Assembly (NCBI RefSeq): GCF_021655555.1
Contig: NZ_AP023086.1
Span: 2,882,685 to 2,946,684 of the forward strand
DNA: 64,000 nt
Reading direction: 5' to 3'
Origin: Marinagarivorans cellulosilyticus
Lineage (GTDB): Bacteria; Pseudomonadota; Gammaproteobacteria; Pseudomonadales; Cellvibrionaceae
Each line of letters begins with the position of its first letter. Position 1 is the first letter of the stretch. Made by a program: the position numbers and the translations under genes. Of the stretch, positions 43,521-51,880 are shown one piece after another. The notes under the pieces are model-generated. The model was not told where the DNA came from and did not search any database. It saw only the letters and a list, made by a program, of their open reading frames with translations.

Positions 43521-44966
43521 ATGAGTAGTCATTCGGCGCACGCGTCCGAGGCACCTGCTTACAATTTCGATATTGTACGGTCGTTTTCATTAGCGACAAT
43601 ACTGTGGGGAATTGTCGGTATGGGAATCGGCGTTTTGATCGCTGCACAACTAGTGTGGCCAGAGCTTAATAACATTCTGCAGCCTTACAGCCACTTTGGC
43701 CGGTTGCGCCCACTACACACCAATGCCGTAATTTTTGCTTTTGGTGGTTGTGCGTTATTTGCGACGTCTTACTATGTGGTGCAGCGCACGTGCCAAGCTA
43801 CATTATTTGGCGGCCCACTTATTGCGTTTACTTTTTGGGGGTGGCAACTAGTTATCGTGGCTGCAGCGATCACGCTACCGATGGGTTATACCTCGGCCAA
43901 AGAGTACGCAGAGCTTGAGTGGCCCATCGATATTCTTATTACCCTAGTTTGGCTAGCTTATGGTGTAGTTTTCTTCGGCACTATTGTTAAGCGCAAAACT
44001 TCGCATATTTATGTTGCCAACTGGTTCTTTGGCGCATTCATTATTACCGTCGCCTTTTTGCATATTGTGAATAGCATGGCTGTGCCGGTTTCCTTTATGA
44101 AGTCTTACTCGGCTTATAGTGGCGCAATGGATGCCATGATTCAGTGGTGGTATGGCCATAACGCCGTAGGGTTTTTCTTAACGGCAGGTTTCTTGGGCAT
44201 GATGTATTACTTTGTGCCTAAGCAAGCTGGGCGTCCTGTTTATTCGTACCAGTTGTCTATTGTGCACTTTTGGGCGCTAATTTCTTTATATGTTTGGGCC
44301 GGTTCGCACCACCTTCACTACTCTGCATTACCTGATTGGACCCAAAGCCTAGGCATGGTGATGTCTTTAATTCTACTAGCGCCTTCGTGGGGCGGTATGA
44401 TTAACGGCATGATGACTTTGTCTGGTGCTTGGCATAAGTTAAAGACCGATCCAGTATTACGCTTTTTAGTGGTTTCTTTGTCGTTTTACGGGATGAGCAC
44501 ATTTGAAGGCCCTATGATGGCGATTAAAACCGTAAATGCGCTATCGCATAATACAGACTGGACTATCGGCCACGTGCACTCAGGTGCGTTAGGCTGGGTA
44601 GCTATGATTAGTATCGGTGCTATTTACCACCTGCTACCGATTTTGGCGGGTCGTAAAGAAATGCACAGCGTAAAATTAATCAATGTCCACTTCTGGCTGG
44701 CAACGGTTGGTACCGTGTTATATGTCGCGGCGATGTGGGTGAATGGTATTGGTCAAGGCCAAATGTGGCGCCAGTTCAATGCTGACGGAACACTGACCTA
44801 TAGCTTTATTCAGGCGGTAGAGTTTAGTCGCCCTGGTTATTTTGTGCGTTTCTTGGGTGGTGCATTATTCTTAAGCGGCATGGTGATTATGGCTTACAAC
44901 GCTATTCGCACTATGAAGTTTGAAGTGCAGCCAGAAGAAACTAAAGCTACGCCTCAAGCGGCATAG
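43521..44966 (+). CDS. ccoN: cbb3-type cytochrome c oxidase subunit I
   Basis: Catalytic inner-membrane subunit that reduces O2 at a heme b3-CuB site with high oxygen affinity. The 481 residues have about twelve membrane helices. Conserved histidines are visible in R-P-L-H-T-N-A near residue 64, W-W-Y-G-H-N-A-V-G-F near 213, G-S-H-H-L-H-Y near 263 and T-I-G-H-V-H-S-G-A-L-G near 350. Length is typical. It heads the operon ccoNOQP behind an FNR box, so induction at low oxygen is expected. Confidence 0.97.
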   Translation: MSSHSAHASEAPAYNFDIVRSFSLATILWGIVGMGIGVLIAAQLVWPELNNILQPYSHFGRLRPLHTNAVIFAFGGCALFATSYYVVQRTCQATLFGGPLIAFTFWGWQLVIVAAAITLPMGYTSAKEYAELEWPIDILITLVWLAYGVVFFGTIVKRKTSHIYVANWFFGAFIITVAFLHIVNSMAVPVSFMKSYSAYSGAMDAMIQWWYGHNAVGFFLTAGFLGMMYYFVPKQAGRPVYSYQLSIVHFWALISLYVWAGSHHLHYSALPDWTQSLGMVMSLILLAPSWGGMINGMMTLSGAWHKLKTDPVLRFLVVSLSFYGMSTFEGPMMAIKTVNALSHNTDWTIGHVHSGALGWVAMISIGAIYHLLPILAGRKEMHSVKLINVHFWLATVGTVLYVAAMWVNGIGQGQMWRQFNADGTLTYSFIQAVEFSRPGYFVRFLGGALFLSGMVIMAYNAIRTMKFEVQPEETKATPQAA

Positions 44967-44976
44967 GAGAGCGAGC

Positions 44977-45588
44977 ATGAAAAATCACGATTTAGTTGAA
45001 AAAAATATTGGTTTAATGAGTGTGCTGATAGTGGTAGCGATTAGCTTCGGTGCCTTGGTGGAAATTGTTCCGCAGTTTTTCAGCCCAGAAACAACCCAGC
45101 CTATCGAAGGCCTTAAGCCTTTACCGGCTTTGGCGTTAGAAGGCCGCGATATTTATATCCGCGAAGGCTGCCATGTTTGCCACACCCAAATGATCAGACC
45201 ATTACGTGCAGAAGTTGAGCGCTATGGTCATTATTCCGTGGCTGGTGAAAGTGTTTATGAGCATCCATTTTTGTGGGGCTCAAAGCGTACCGGGCCCGAT
45301 CTTGCGCGGGTAGGGCAGCGTTATAGTGACGAGTGGCAGCGTGCGCACTTATATGACCCTCGCAGTGTGGTGCCTTTATCCAACATGCCTGCCTTCCCGT
45401 GGTTATTTGATAATAAGCTGTCGGGTGATGATACCGGCAAGAAGATGGCAGCTTTGCGCTCTGTTGGTGTGCCTTACACCGATGAAGATATTGCGGGCGC
45501 CAAAGCCGCTGTGCAGGGGCGTACTGAAATTGATGCTCTCGTTGTTTACTTGCAGCAGTTGGGTACGCTGCTGACACATAAGCGGTAG
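44977..45588 (+). CDS. ccoO: cbb3-type cytochrome c oxidase subunit II
   Basis: Membrane-anchored monoheme cytochrome c that passes electrons to CcoN. The 203 residues have one N-terminal membrane helix (about 12-32) and the heme site G-C-H-V-C-H-T-Q-M near residue 65, followed by R-Y-G-H-Y-S and S-N-M-P-A-F-P-W (axial Met), all typical of CcoO/FixO. ATG at 44977 has AGGAG upstream and starts ten bases after the ccoN stop. Confidence 0.97.
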   Translation: MKNHDLVEKNIGLMSVLIVVAISFGALVEIVPQFFSPETTQPIEGLKPLPALALEGRDIYIREGCHVCHTQMIRPLRAEVERYGHYSVAGESVYEHPFLWGSKRTGPDLARVGQRYSDEWQRAHLYDPRSVVPLSNMPAFPWLFDNKLSGDDTGKKMAALRSVGVPYTDEDIAGAKAAVQGRTEIDALVVYLQQLGTLLTHKR

Positions 45589-45593
45589 CTGCT

Positions 45594-45785
45594 GTGGATA
45601 TCAACACTTTACGCAGCGTGGCAACCGTATTGGTTGCTGTAGCTTTTTTTGCGGTGTGCTGGTGGGCTTTTTCGCCTTCGCGCCGCAAGCAATTTGACGA
45701 GGCGGCGCAACTGCCTTTTGCGGATGAACCTAAGGCGCAGGGCGAAGACGCATCGCCATCATCTGCTGACGAGACTAAGAAATAG
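45594..45785 (+). CDS. ccoQ: cbb3-type cytochrome oxidase subunit CcoQ/FixQ
   Basis: A 63-residue protein with one membrane helix (about 8-27) followed by W-W-A-F-S-P-S-R-R-K-Q-F-D-E-A-A and an acidic tail, the classic CcoQ pattern. CcoQ stabilises the complex. The start is GTG at 45594. It lies between ccoO and ccoP with short gaps. Confidence 0.93.
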   Translation: MDINTLRSVATVLVAVAFFAVCWWAFSPSRRKQFDEAAQLPFADEPKAQGEDASPSSADETKK

Positions 45786-45796
45786 GGCTAACTACA

Positions 45797-46690
45797 ATGA
45801 TGAGTACATTCTGGAGTTTGTGGGTTATCGTATTAACCCTTGCATGCATAGCTTTGTGTACATGGGTACTTTTTGCGAATAAAAAAGTAGCCAAGCGAGA
45901 CGATGCTGACGCAGAAAACAATACGACCGGGCACGTTTATGACGGTATTGAAGAGTATGACAACCCTCTGCCTAAATGGTGGTTTCAGCTTTTCGTGGGT
46001 ACCATTATCTTTACAGCAATTTATTTGGTTTTGTACCCAGGGCTAGGGAATTGGAAAGGTATTTTGGGTTGGACAAGCACAGGCGAGCTGGCGGCAGCAC
46101 AAGAAAAGGCGCGCGAGCAATATGTTGATAGTTATGATGCGTATAGCAAAATGAGCGTCGAAGAGCTTAGCCAAAACCCTGAAGCCATGAAAATGGGAGT
46201 TCGCTTATTCGCCAATAACTGCGCAGTTTGTCACGGTGCTGATGGCGGCGGTAACTATGGTTTCCCTAACCTTACGGATAATGACTGGCTGCACGGCGGT
46301 ACGCCTGATCACATTAAAGCCTCTATTGTTAACGGCCGTAATGCAAATATGCCAGCTTGGGGGCCAACGATTGGTGAAGAGGGCGTTGCCGCCGTGACTG
46401 AGTATGTTTTGAGTTTGTCGGGCTTAGAGCACGATGCGACTTTAGTGCCTGCGGGTAAAGAAGTGTTTGGCACTATTTGTACTACTTGCCACGGCGCTGA
46501 CGCTAAAGGCAGTATCGCAATGGGTGCACCTAACTTAACTGATGATGTTTGGCTTTTCGATAGCAACCGTGAAACCATTGCGGGCACTGTGCGCAATGGC
46601 CGAGTTAATCGTATGCCTGCACAAAAAGACTTGTTAAGAGACGATAAAATTCATCTTTTAACAGCTTACGTTTATAGCTTGTCTCATTAA
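45797..46690 (+). CDS. ccoP: cbb3-type cytochrome c oxidase subunit III (diheme)
   Basis: Diheme cytochrome c subunit, entry point of electrons. The 297 residues have two N-terminal membrane helices (about 5-27 and 60-80) and two class I cytochrome c domains with C-A-V-C-H at residue 142 and C-T-T-C-H at 228; axial Met candidates lie in A-N-M-P-A-W and N-R-M-P-A-Q. D-N-P-L-P-K-W-W is the usual CcoP segment between the helices. Last structural gene of the operon; a terminator follows. Confidence 0.97.
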   Translation: MMSTFWSLWVIVLTLACIALCTWVLFANKKVAKRDDADAENNTTGHVYDGIEEYDNPLPKWWFQLFVGTIIFTAIYLVLYPGLGNWKGILGWTSTGELAAAQEKAREQYVDSYDAYSKMSVEELSQNPEAMKMGVRLFANNCAVCHGADGGGNYGFPNLTDNDWLHGGTPDHIKASIVNGRNANMPAWGPTIGEEGVAAVTEYVLSLSGLEHDATLVPAGKEVFGTICTTCHGADAKGSIAMGAPNLTDDVWLFDSNRETIAGTVRNGRVNRMPAQKDLLRDDKIHLLTAYVYSLSH

Positions 46691-46696
46691 CTTGAA

Positions 46697-46720
46697 AAGG
46701 TGCGCTTAGCGCGCCTTTTT
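46697..46720 (+). terminator. intrinsic terminator after ccoP
   Basis: Arms AAGGTGCGC (46697-46705) and GCGCGCCTT (46709-46717), one G-U pair, with a three-base loop and a T-run after. It separates ccoNOQP from ccoGHI. Confidence 0.8.
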
Positions 46721-46796
46721 TATAAAAGCTACGCGAAGTGCTAATACATTTCTTCTCGCCCTCGCCCATAGTCTTGTCTACCAAAGGTGCTTTTAG

Positions 46797-48230
46797 TTGT
46801 CTCAATCAGATGAAAAAAACACGTCATCGAATAATGAAATTCGATATGTAAATCTGTACGAATCTGAGGCCAAAATATACACCCGCAAGGTTAAAGGCTT
46901 TTATCAGCGGTTGCGTCGGTATACCGGCATTCCACTATTGCTTGGTTTCTTATTGATGCCTTGGTTGGTCATCGATGGTCGCCCTGCGATGTTATTCGAC
47001 CTTTCTGAACGTAAATTTCATATTCTATTAGTCACATTTTGGCCTCAGGACTTCATGCTATTAGCATGGACTTTAATCATTGCAGCCTTTGCATTATTTA
47101 CTGTGACAGTGACTGTGGGGCGCGTTTGGTGCGGCTTTACCTGCCCCCAAACGGTTTGGACATTGATGTTTATTTGGGTCGAGGATTTGTGCGAGGGTGA
47201 TCGCAATAAACGCATAAAGCTCGATAAACAGCCTTGGAGTGCTGAAAAGCTTGTTCGTAAAGGGGGTAAACACAGCCTCTGGTTTTTGATTGCCTTTGTT
47301 ACTGGGGCAACTTTTATTGGTTACTTTTATCCTATTCGCGATTTATTGGCGGGGTTTATTCCAACAATATCGTTAGATGGAATTGTTTGGGATACCCCTG
47401 CAGCCGCTATTTTTTGGACATTTCTATTTACCGCTTTTACCTATTTAAATGCTGGTTGGCTGCGTGAACAAGTCTGTAAGTATATGTGCCCTTACGCGCG
47501 TTTTCAGGCGGTGATGTACGATAAAGATACCCTGTACGTACAATATGATGCAGCGAGAGGTGAAAAAAGAGGGCCAAGGAAGCCTAAAGATGATTACAAA
47601 GCCCAAGGTTTGGGCGACTGCGTTGATTGCTCTTGGTGTGTTCAGGTTTGCCCTGTTGATATTGATATTCGTGATGGCGCGCAATACGAGTGCATTAACT
47701 GTGGTTTATGCGTAGATGCGTGTGATGCCATTATGGATAAAATGAATTACCCCAAAGGGCTAATTCGCTTTACCTCAGAAGATGAGCTAGAAACAGGAAA
47801 AACGCAGTTTTTAAGGCCTAGGCTCTTTGGTTATTTTGCGATAGTGCTCGTTATGATGTCGCTACTGAGCTACACAATTTACACCAGAAGTCCGCTTGGG
47901 GTTGATGTACTGCGTGATCGTAGCGCCCGAATGTACCGCATACAAGGTAAAGAAGTGCACAATGTCTATACCATTAATATTAATAATATGGATCGGCAAA
48001 CGCATACCTACCGTATAGAGCTTGAAGGTGATTTACCTTATAGTTTAAAAAAATACCATGCGGTGCCGATAAGTGAAGGCGAGGTGTTTACTTTGCCCAT
48101 ACGCATAGCAGCGCCGCGGGCGGCAATTAAAAAAGAGAAACACGATTTAATTATTCGTATTATTGCAGAAGATAATCCGGCGCTAGTCGCAACTGAGTCA
48201 ACAGTCTTTATGGCACCTAAAGCGAGATAG
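46797..48230 (+). CDS. ccoG: cbb3 oxidase accessory protein CcoG (FixG/RdxA)
   Basis: A 477-residue membrane ferredoxin required for cbb3 assembly, thought to reduce copper for the oxidase. Several membrane helices surround C-G-F-T-C-P-Q (about 114) and C-K-Y-M-C-P-Y (about 228). Two 4Fe-4S motifs follow: C-V-D-C-S-W-C-V-Q-V-C-P and C-I-N-C-G-L-C-V-D-A-C. The C-terminal part is an Ig-like periplasmic domain. The start is TTG at 46797, preceded by AAAGGTG. It heads ccoGHI. Confidence 0.95.
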   Translation: MSQSDEKNTSSNNEIRYVNLYESEAKIYTRKVKGFYQRLRRYTGIPLLLGFLLMPWLVIDGRPAMLFDLSERKFHILLVTFWPQDFMLLAWTLIIAAFALFTVTVTVGRVWCGFTCPQTVWTLMFIWVEDLCEGDRNKRIKLDKQPWSAEKLVRKGGKHSLWFLIAFVTGATFIGYFYPIRDLLAGFIPTISLDGIVWDTPAAAIFWTFLFTAFTYLNAGWLREQVCKYMCPYARFQAVMYDKDTLYVQYDAARGEKRGPRKPKDDYKAQGLGDCVDCSWCVQVCPVDIDIRDGAQYECINCGLCVDACDAIMDKMNYPKGLIRFTSEDELETGKTQFLRPRLFGYFAIVLVMMSLLSYTIYTRSPLGVDVLRDRSARMYRIQGKEVHNVYTININNMDRQTHTYRIELEGDLPYSLKKYHAVPISEGEVFTLPIRIAAPRAAIKKEKHDLIIRIIAEDNPALVATESTVFMAPKAR

Positions 48231-48232
48231 AT

Positions 48233-48769
48233 ATGAATACCTTGTCATCGGCCAAGCCGTGGTACAAAGAGTTATGGTTTTGGTTGTTGGTTTCACCGAT
48301 GCTGACACTGGTTGTTTCTGTACCGGTGATGCTGACTACAGCCTTTAAAGGTGCGGATGATCGAGTTCTGGACAACTATTACAAAGAAGGCCGAATGATT
48401 AATCACCGTTTCGAGGAGCATGAGCTGGCTGTTCAGCTCGGTGTTACTGGTGTTCTTGCATTTGATTGGACTGTTGGCGAGTTATGGTTTACCGCTGAAA
48501 AACCGTTAACTAGCAACAACCTCGATCTTTACTTTTCACACCCCGCGAATGCAAACAAAGACTTTTCGTTAACCTTAAAGCAAGTTTCGCCTAATCGTTA
48601 TCGCGCAGACTTAGATGGCATGGAAAGAGGGCGCTGGTATATATCGTTACAAGGTACCGTTAATCACGAGGGCGTTGAGAGTCATTGGCGCATACCGAGC
48701 GATGTTAATTTAGCCAATGTTGATGCTTCAAATCGCACAAGCAAAGAATTAATTGCAACGACGCATTAA
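48233..48769 (+). CDS. ccoH: FixH/CcoH family protein
   Basis: A 178-residue protein with one N-terminal membrane helix (about 12-35) followed by D-D-R-V-L-D-N-Y-Y-K-E-G, the conserved start of the FixH periplasmic domain. Needed for stable cbb3 assembly. Its ATG is two bases after ccoG, and its stop overlaps the ccoI start by one base (TAATG), so all three are translationally linked. Confidence 0.92.
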   Translation: MNTLSSAKPWYKELWFWLLVSPMLTLVVSVPVMLTTAFKGADDRVLDNYYKEGRMINHRFEEHELAVQLGVTGVLAFDWTVGELWFTAEKPLTSNNLDLYFSHPANANKDFSLTLKQVSPNRYRADLDGMERGRWYISLQGTVNHEGVESHWRIPSDVNLANVDASNRTSKELIATTH

Positions 48770-51159
48770 TGTCTACAGACCCTTGTTTTCATTGTGCGCA
48801 ACCGAGCGTGCCTGAATTTACGGCTAATATTCAGGGTGAGCCTCGGCTATTTTGTTGCGCGGGCTGCCAAGCCATTACCATGGCCATTGTTAATGGCGGG
48901 CTAGAAAATTTTTACAGCTATAGAGAGGGGCAAAATGTTCGCCCTGAGCAAACTTCTGCGTTGGCCCTAGAAGCCTTCCATGTTTATGACCTACCTAAAG
49001 TAAAAGCCGACTTTGTTCGCCCTTCCAGCAGTGAATCATTCTTTATAGCAAGCCTCAATATTGAGGGGATTACTTGCGCGGCATGTGTGTGGCTTATTGA
49101 AAAACATTTATTGACGATATCGGGTGTTGTTAAGGTAAATGTCAACGCCAGTAGTCATCAAGGCCGCATTACTTTTGACGCTACTGAATTAAACGTAAGT
49201 GATCTTTTTTATGCGCTTGCCCGCATAGGATTTAAGGCTTCGCCGAGCATTGGCAATGACGCCCAAACCAGCTGGCAGCAAAGGCAGCGTGCTGCGTTGC
49301 TACGTTTAGGTGTTGCAGGCTTGGGGATGATGCAGGCGGGCATGGTTGCAATTGCCTTGCATGCAGGTGCGTTGCAGGGGATTACCGGTCAATGGGAATT
49401 CTTTTTGCGGTGCGTTAGTTTACTTTTTGCTACTCCAGTTTTGTTTTACAGTGGTTTCCCATTTTTTAGTGCTGCGTTCCGTTCTATTAAGCTGCAGCAC
49501 CTGACTATGGATGTCCCTGTTTCCCTCGCCTTGATTCTAGCGTTTAGCGCTAGTGTATGGGCGACGCTGACCCATAGCGGAGAGGTCTATTTTGACTCCG
49601 TATCTATGTTTATTTTTTTTCTATTGCTGGGGCGGTATTTAGAGCAGCGCGTTCGTTACAACAATTTTTTATCGGGGCAGGGCTTTCAGTGCTTAATGCC
49701 AGTAACAGCTACTCGAGTTGATAGCGCGGGGCGTAAAGAGGTTGTCCCGCTTTCGGAATTGTCGGTCGGGGAGCGCTTGTGGGTTGCTTCTGGCAATACT
49801 TTCCCTTGTGATGGCCCTGTTCTTGAGGGAAGCAGCAGTGCCGATGAATCGCTGTTAACAGGGGAGTCGTTACCACGGGCTAAAGCGGTGGGCGATAGCG
49901 TTGTTGCCGGCAGTCAAAACGTTGAATCGGGTTTAATTGTCCAGGTTCAGGCGCTGGGTTCCGATACGCGGCTTGCAGAAATAGAGCGCTTAGTTGAACA
50001 AGGGTTGGAGCATAAGCCCTCGCTAGTGGCTTATGCTGATCGAATTGCCAGCTACTTTGTGCTGGCTGTCTTGTTGGTGTCCATGGCAGTTGGAAGCTAT
50101 TGGTTGTGGCAGGCTCCGGATAAAGCGCTTTGGATAACATTGTCTGTTTTAGTCGTTACGTGCCCTTGTGCGCTCTCTTTGGCCACTCCGGCGGCATCCG
50201 CATCGGCATCTAATCGTTTGCGCGAGCTAGGATTGCTTGTTACGTCTGGTGAGGTGATAGAGGCATTGCCCCAAATTACGGATGTAGTTTTTGATAAGAC
50301 GGGCACGCTAACCCAAGGTTGTTTTTCAATAAAAGAAACGCGAATTATTTCCGAAGGGCTTTCTGAGTCGAAGGTGTTATCTTTGTGCGCAAGCTTGCAA
50401 CAGGTTAGCTCCCACCCAATCGCAAAAGCATTTGATGGCATATTGCCGCTTATGCCATGTGCTGAAGCTAAGAGTTACATTGGCCAAGGTGTTGCCGGAG
50501 TTATAAATAAGTCTGAATATCGTCTAGGTAAGCCAGTATTTGCCTGCCCATCAAATTCACCACCTTACCCTGACGAGGGTTTGTGGATTTTGTTATCTGA
50601 AAATGAGCAGCCAGTAGCGTGGCTGTGTTTAACAGATAATGTCAGAGACTCGGCCGTAGAGGCGGTGAAGCTATTGCAGGCACAAGGTATCAATGTTCAT
50701 TGTTTGAGTGGCGATCGGGCTGAAAGTGTCGCAGCCTTAAGTTTAAAGCTAGGGTTTAATCAATCGCTTTCTGAGCAGTCTCCTTCGGGAAAGCTAGCCT
50801 ATGTTCGGCAGCTGCAGGAGGGGGGGGCGAAAGTGTTGATGGTCGGCGATGGAATTAACGATGTCCCTGTACTTGCTTCAGCAACTATTTCAATAGCGAT
50901 GGCAGGGGCTAGTGATTTGGCAAAATTGCGCTCTAGCTCCATTTTGCTTGCTAATGATTTGTGTGCCATACCGTTGGCGTTAGGCCTGTCATTAAAAACT
51001 AGGCGCATCATTTGGCAGAATTTAGCTTGGGCGCTTATTTACAATGCGAGTGCTTTGCCGCTTGCGGCCTGCGGCTTTATTCCTCCGTGGTTGGCAGCAA
51101 TAGGAATGTCTTTGAGTTCGCTAGTGGTTGTTATTAATGCTTTGCGCTTAAGGTCCTAA
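48769..51159 (+). CDS. ccoI: copper-transporting P1B-type ATPase of cbb3 biogenesis
   Basis: A 796-residue copper pump (FixI/CopA2 type) that supplies Cu to the CuB site. Order: N-terminal cysteine-rich ATPase domain (C-F-H-C, C-C-A-G-C), a heavy-metal domain with G-I-T-C-A-A-C near residue 105, membrane helices, the actuator loop L-L-T-G-E-S near 364, the ion motif C-P-C near 465, phosphorylated D509 in D-K-T-G-T-L-T, H-P-I-A near 546 and the hinge G-D-G-I-N-D. No ccoS gene follows within this window. Confidence 0.95.
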   Translation: MSTDPCFHCAQPSVPEFTANIQGEPRLFCCAGCQAITMAIVNGGLENFYSYREGQNVRPEQTSALALEAFHVYDLPKVKADFVRPSSSESFFIASLNIEGITCAACVWLIEKHLLTISGVVKVNVNASSHQGRITFDATELNVSDLFYALARIGFKASPSIGNDAQTSWQQRQRAALLRLGVAGLGMMQAGMVAIALHAGALQGITGQWEFFLRCVSLLFATPVLFYSGFPFFSAAFRSIKLQHLTMDVPVSLALILAFSASVWATLTHSGEVYFDSVSMFIFFLLLGRYLEQRVRYNNFLSGQGFQCLMPVTATRVDSAGRKEVVPLSELSVGERLWVASGNTFPCDGPVLEGSSSADESLLTGESLPRAKAVGDSVVAGSQNVESGLIVQVQALGSDTRLAEIERLVEQGLEHKPSLVAYADRIASYFVLAVLLVSMAVGSYWLWQAPDKALWITLSVLVVTCPCALSLATPAASASASNRLRELGLLVTSGEVIEALPQITDVVFDKTGTLTQGCFSIKETRIISEGLSESKVLSLCASLQQVSSHPIAKAFDGILPLMPCAEAKSYIGQGVAGVINKSEYRLGKPVFACPSNSPPYPDEGLWILLSENEQPVAWLCLTDNVRDSAVEAVKLLQAQGINVHCLSGDRAESVAALSLKLGFNQSLSEQSPSGKLAYVRQLQEGGAKVLMVGDGINDVPVLASATISIAMAGASDLAKLRSSSILLANDLCAIPLALGLSLKTRRIIWQNLAWALIYNASALPLAACGFIPPWLAAIGMSLSSLVVVINALRLRS

Positions 51160-51880
51160 CAAGTCCTGCAATTGCTTCAAATATTCAATACCATTGCTGC
51201 GTGGACTTTGTGGCTACATAGTTTTATGCATTATCCGCCAGATTTAGTTAAACACCTATTTTTTGGTGTCTTTATCACCTTATCTAGGTTTTTGTGATTT
51301 GGCTCGGTAGGTGATAACCAAGCTCCTACCCTTTTTTCTGTTAGGCATCCATTATGGGCGCTTTTGGCTGCAACGCAGGTCACACTTTGAGTGTAAAAGT
51401 CGTGGATGCCTATTTGGGGGTTGGTTAAAATGTATTCAGCTTTGTTGGGTGGATGCTAAACTTGCGCGCGATCACACCTATTCAGCTAAAAACTCCCTTC
51501 TATCGCCTTTTGGCTGAATGATTTTGATGCGCTTATATTATTTCTGGCGACACTTTTTTTGTGAAAAATTGCGCCACAATAGTGCTTGTTAGGCCGAGTT
51601 GGCGCACAGGTTATTTTGTTGGCTTGCCGTTTGGCTCTTTAGCATGGTTTGTCTCACAAAATACAGGGATCTAAACCAAGAGATATATTGCTGAAAATCC
51701 CATTATGCTAAGGTTTGCACTGAAGGCTTTTAATTCAATTTAGTTGTTTGCTTAGCATGTTGTTATTCGGATTAAAAATTTCCACATTGAACCATCCTTG
51801 AATTTTGCGGTGTGCATTGAGCTGTTGATACCGGTTGAGTATTTGCGGTTAGGTGATTGCGCAGCGTTATTGGAGTAAAT
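51160..51880. other. intergenic region with several inverted repeats between ccoI and the multi-heme lipoprotein gene
   Basis: About 720 bases. TATCACCT (51273-51280) pairs with AGGTGATA (51309-51316), a segment that overlaps a terminator-like hairpin at 51306-51336. A perfect 10-bp inverted repeat TAGGCATCCA / TGGATGCCTA lies at 51342-51351 and 51403-51412 around an inner ACACT/AGTGT pair. The rest is AT-rich with no gene that looks real; CcoS-like sequence is absent. Confidence 0.5.
51306..51337 (+). terminator. candidate terminator with a competing upstream pairing
   Basis: GGTAGG (51306-51311) pairs with CCTACC (51325-51330), followed by C and six T. The left arm overlaps AGGTGATA, which can instead pair with TATCACCT at 51273-51280. 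It may be the ccoGHI terminator or an attenuator. Confidence 0.5.

Noticed and set aside
50097..50441. Minus-strand frame inside ccoI
   Set aside because: Shadow of a strongly conserved P-type ATPase coding region.
51311..51517. Short plus-strand frame after ccoI as ccoS
   Set aside because: No CcoS features (membrane helix followed by the G-Q-F-D-D-L motif); it overlaps the inverted repeats.
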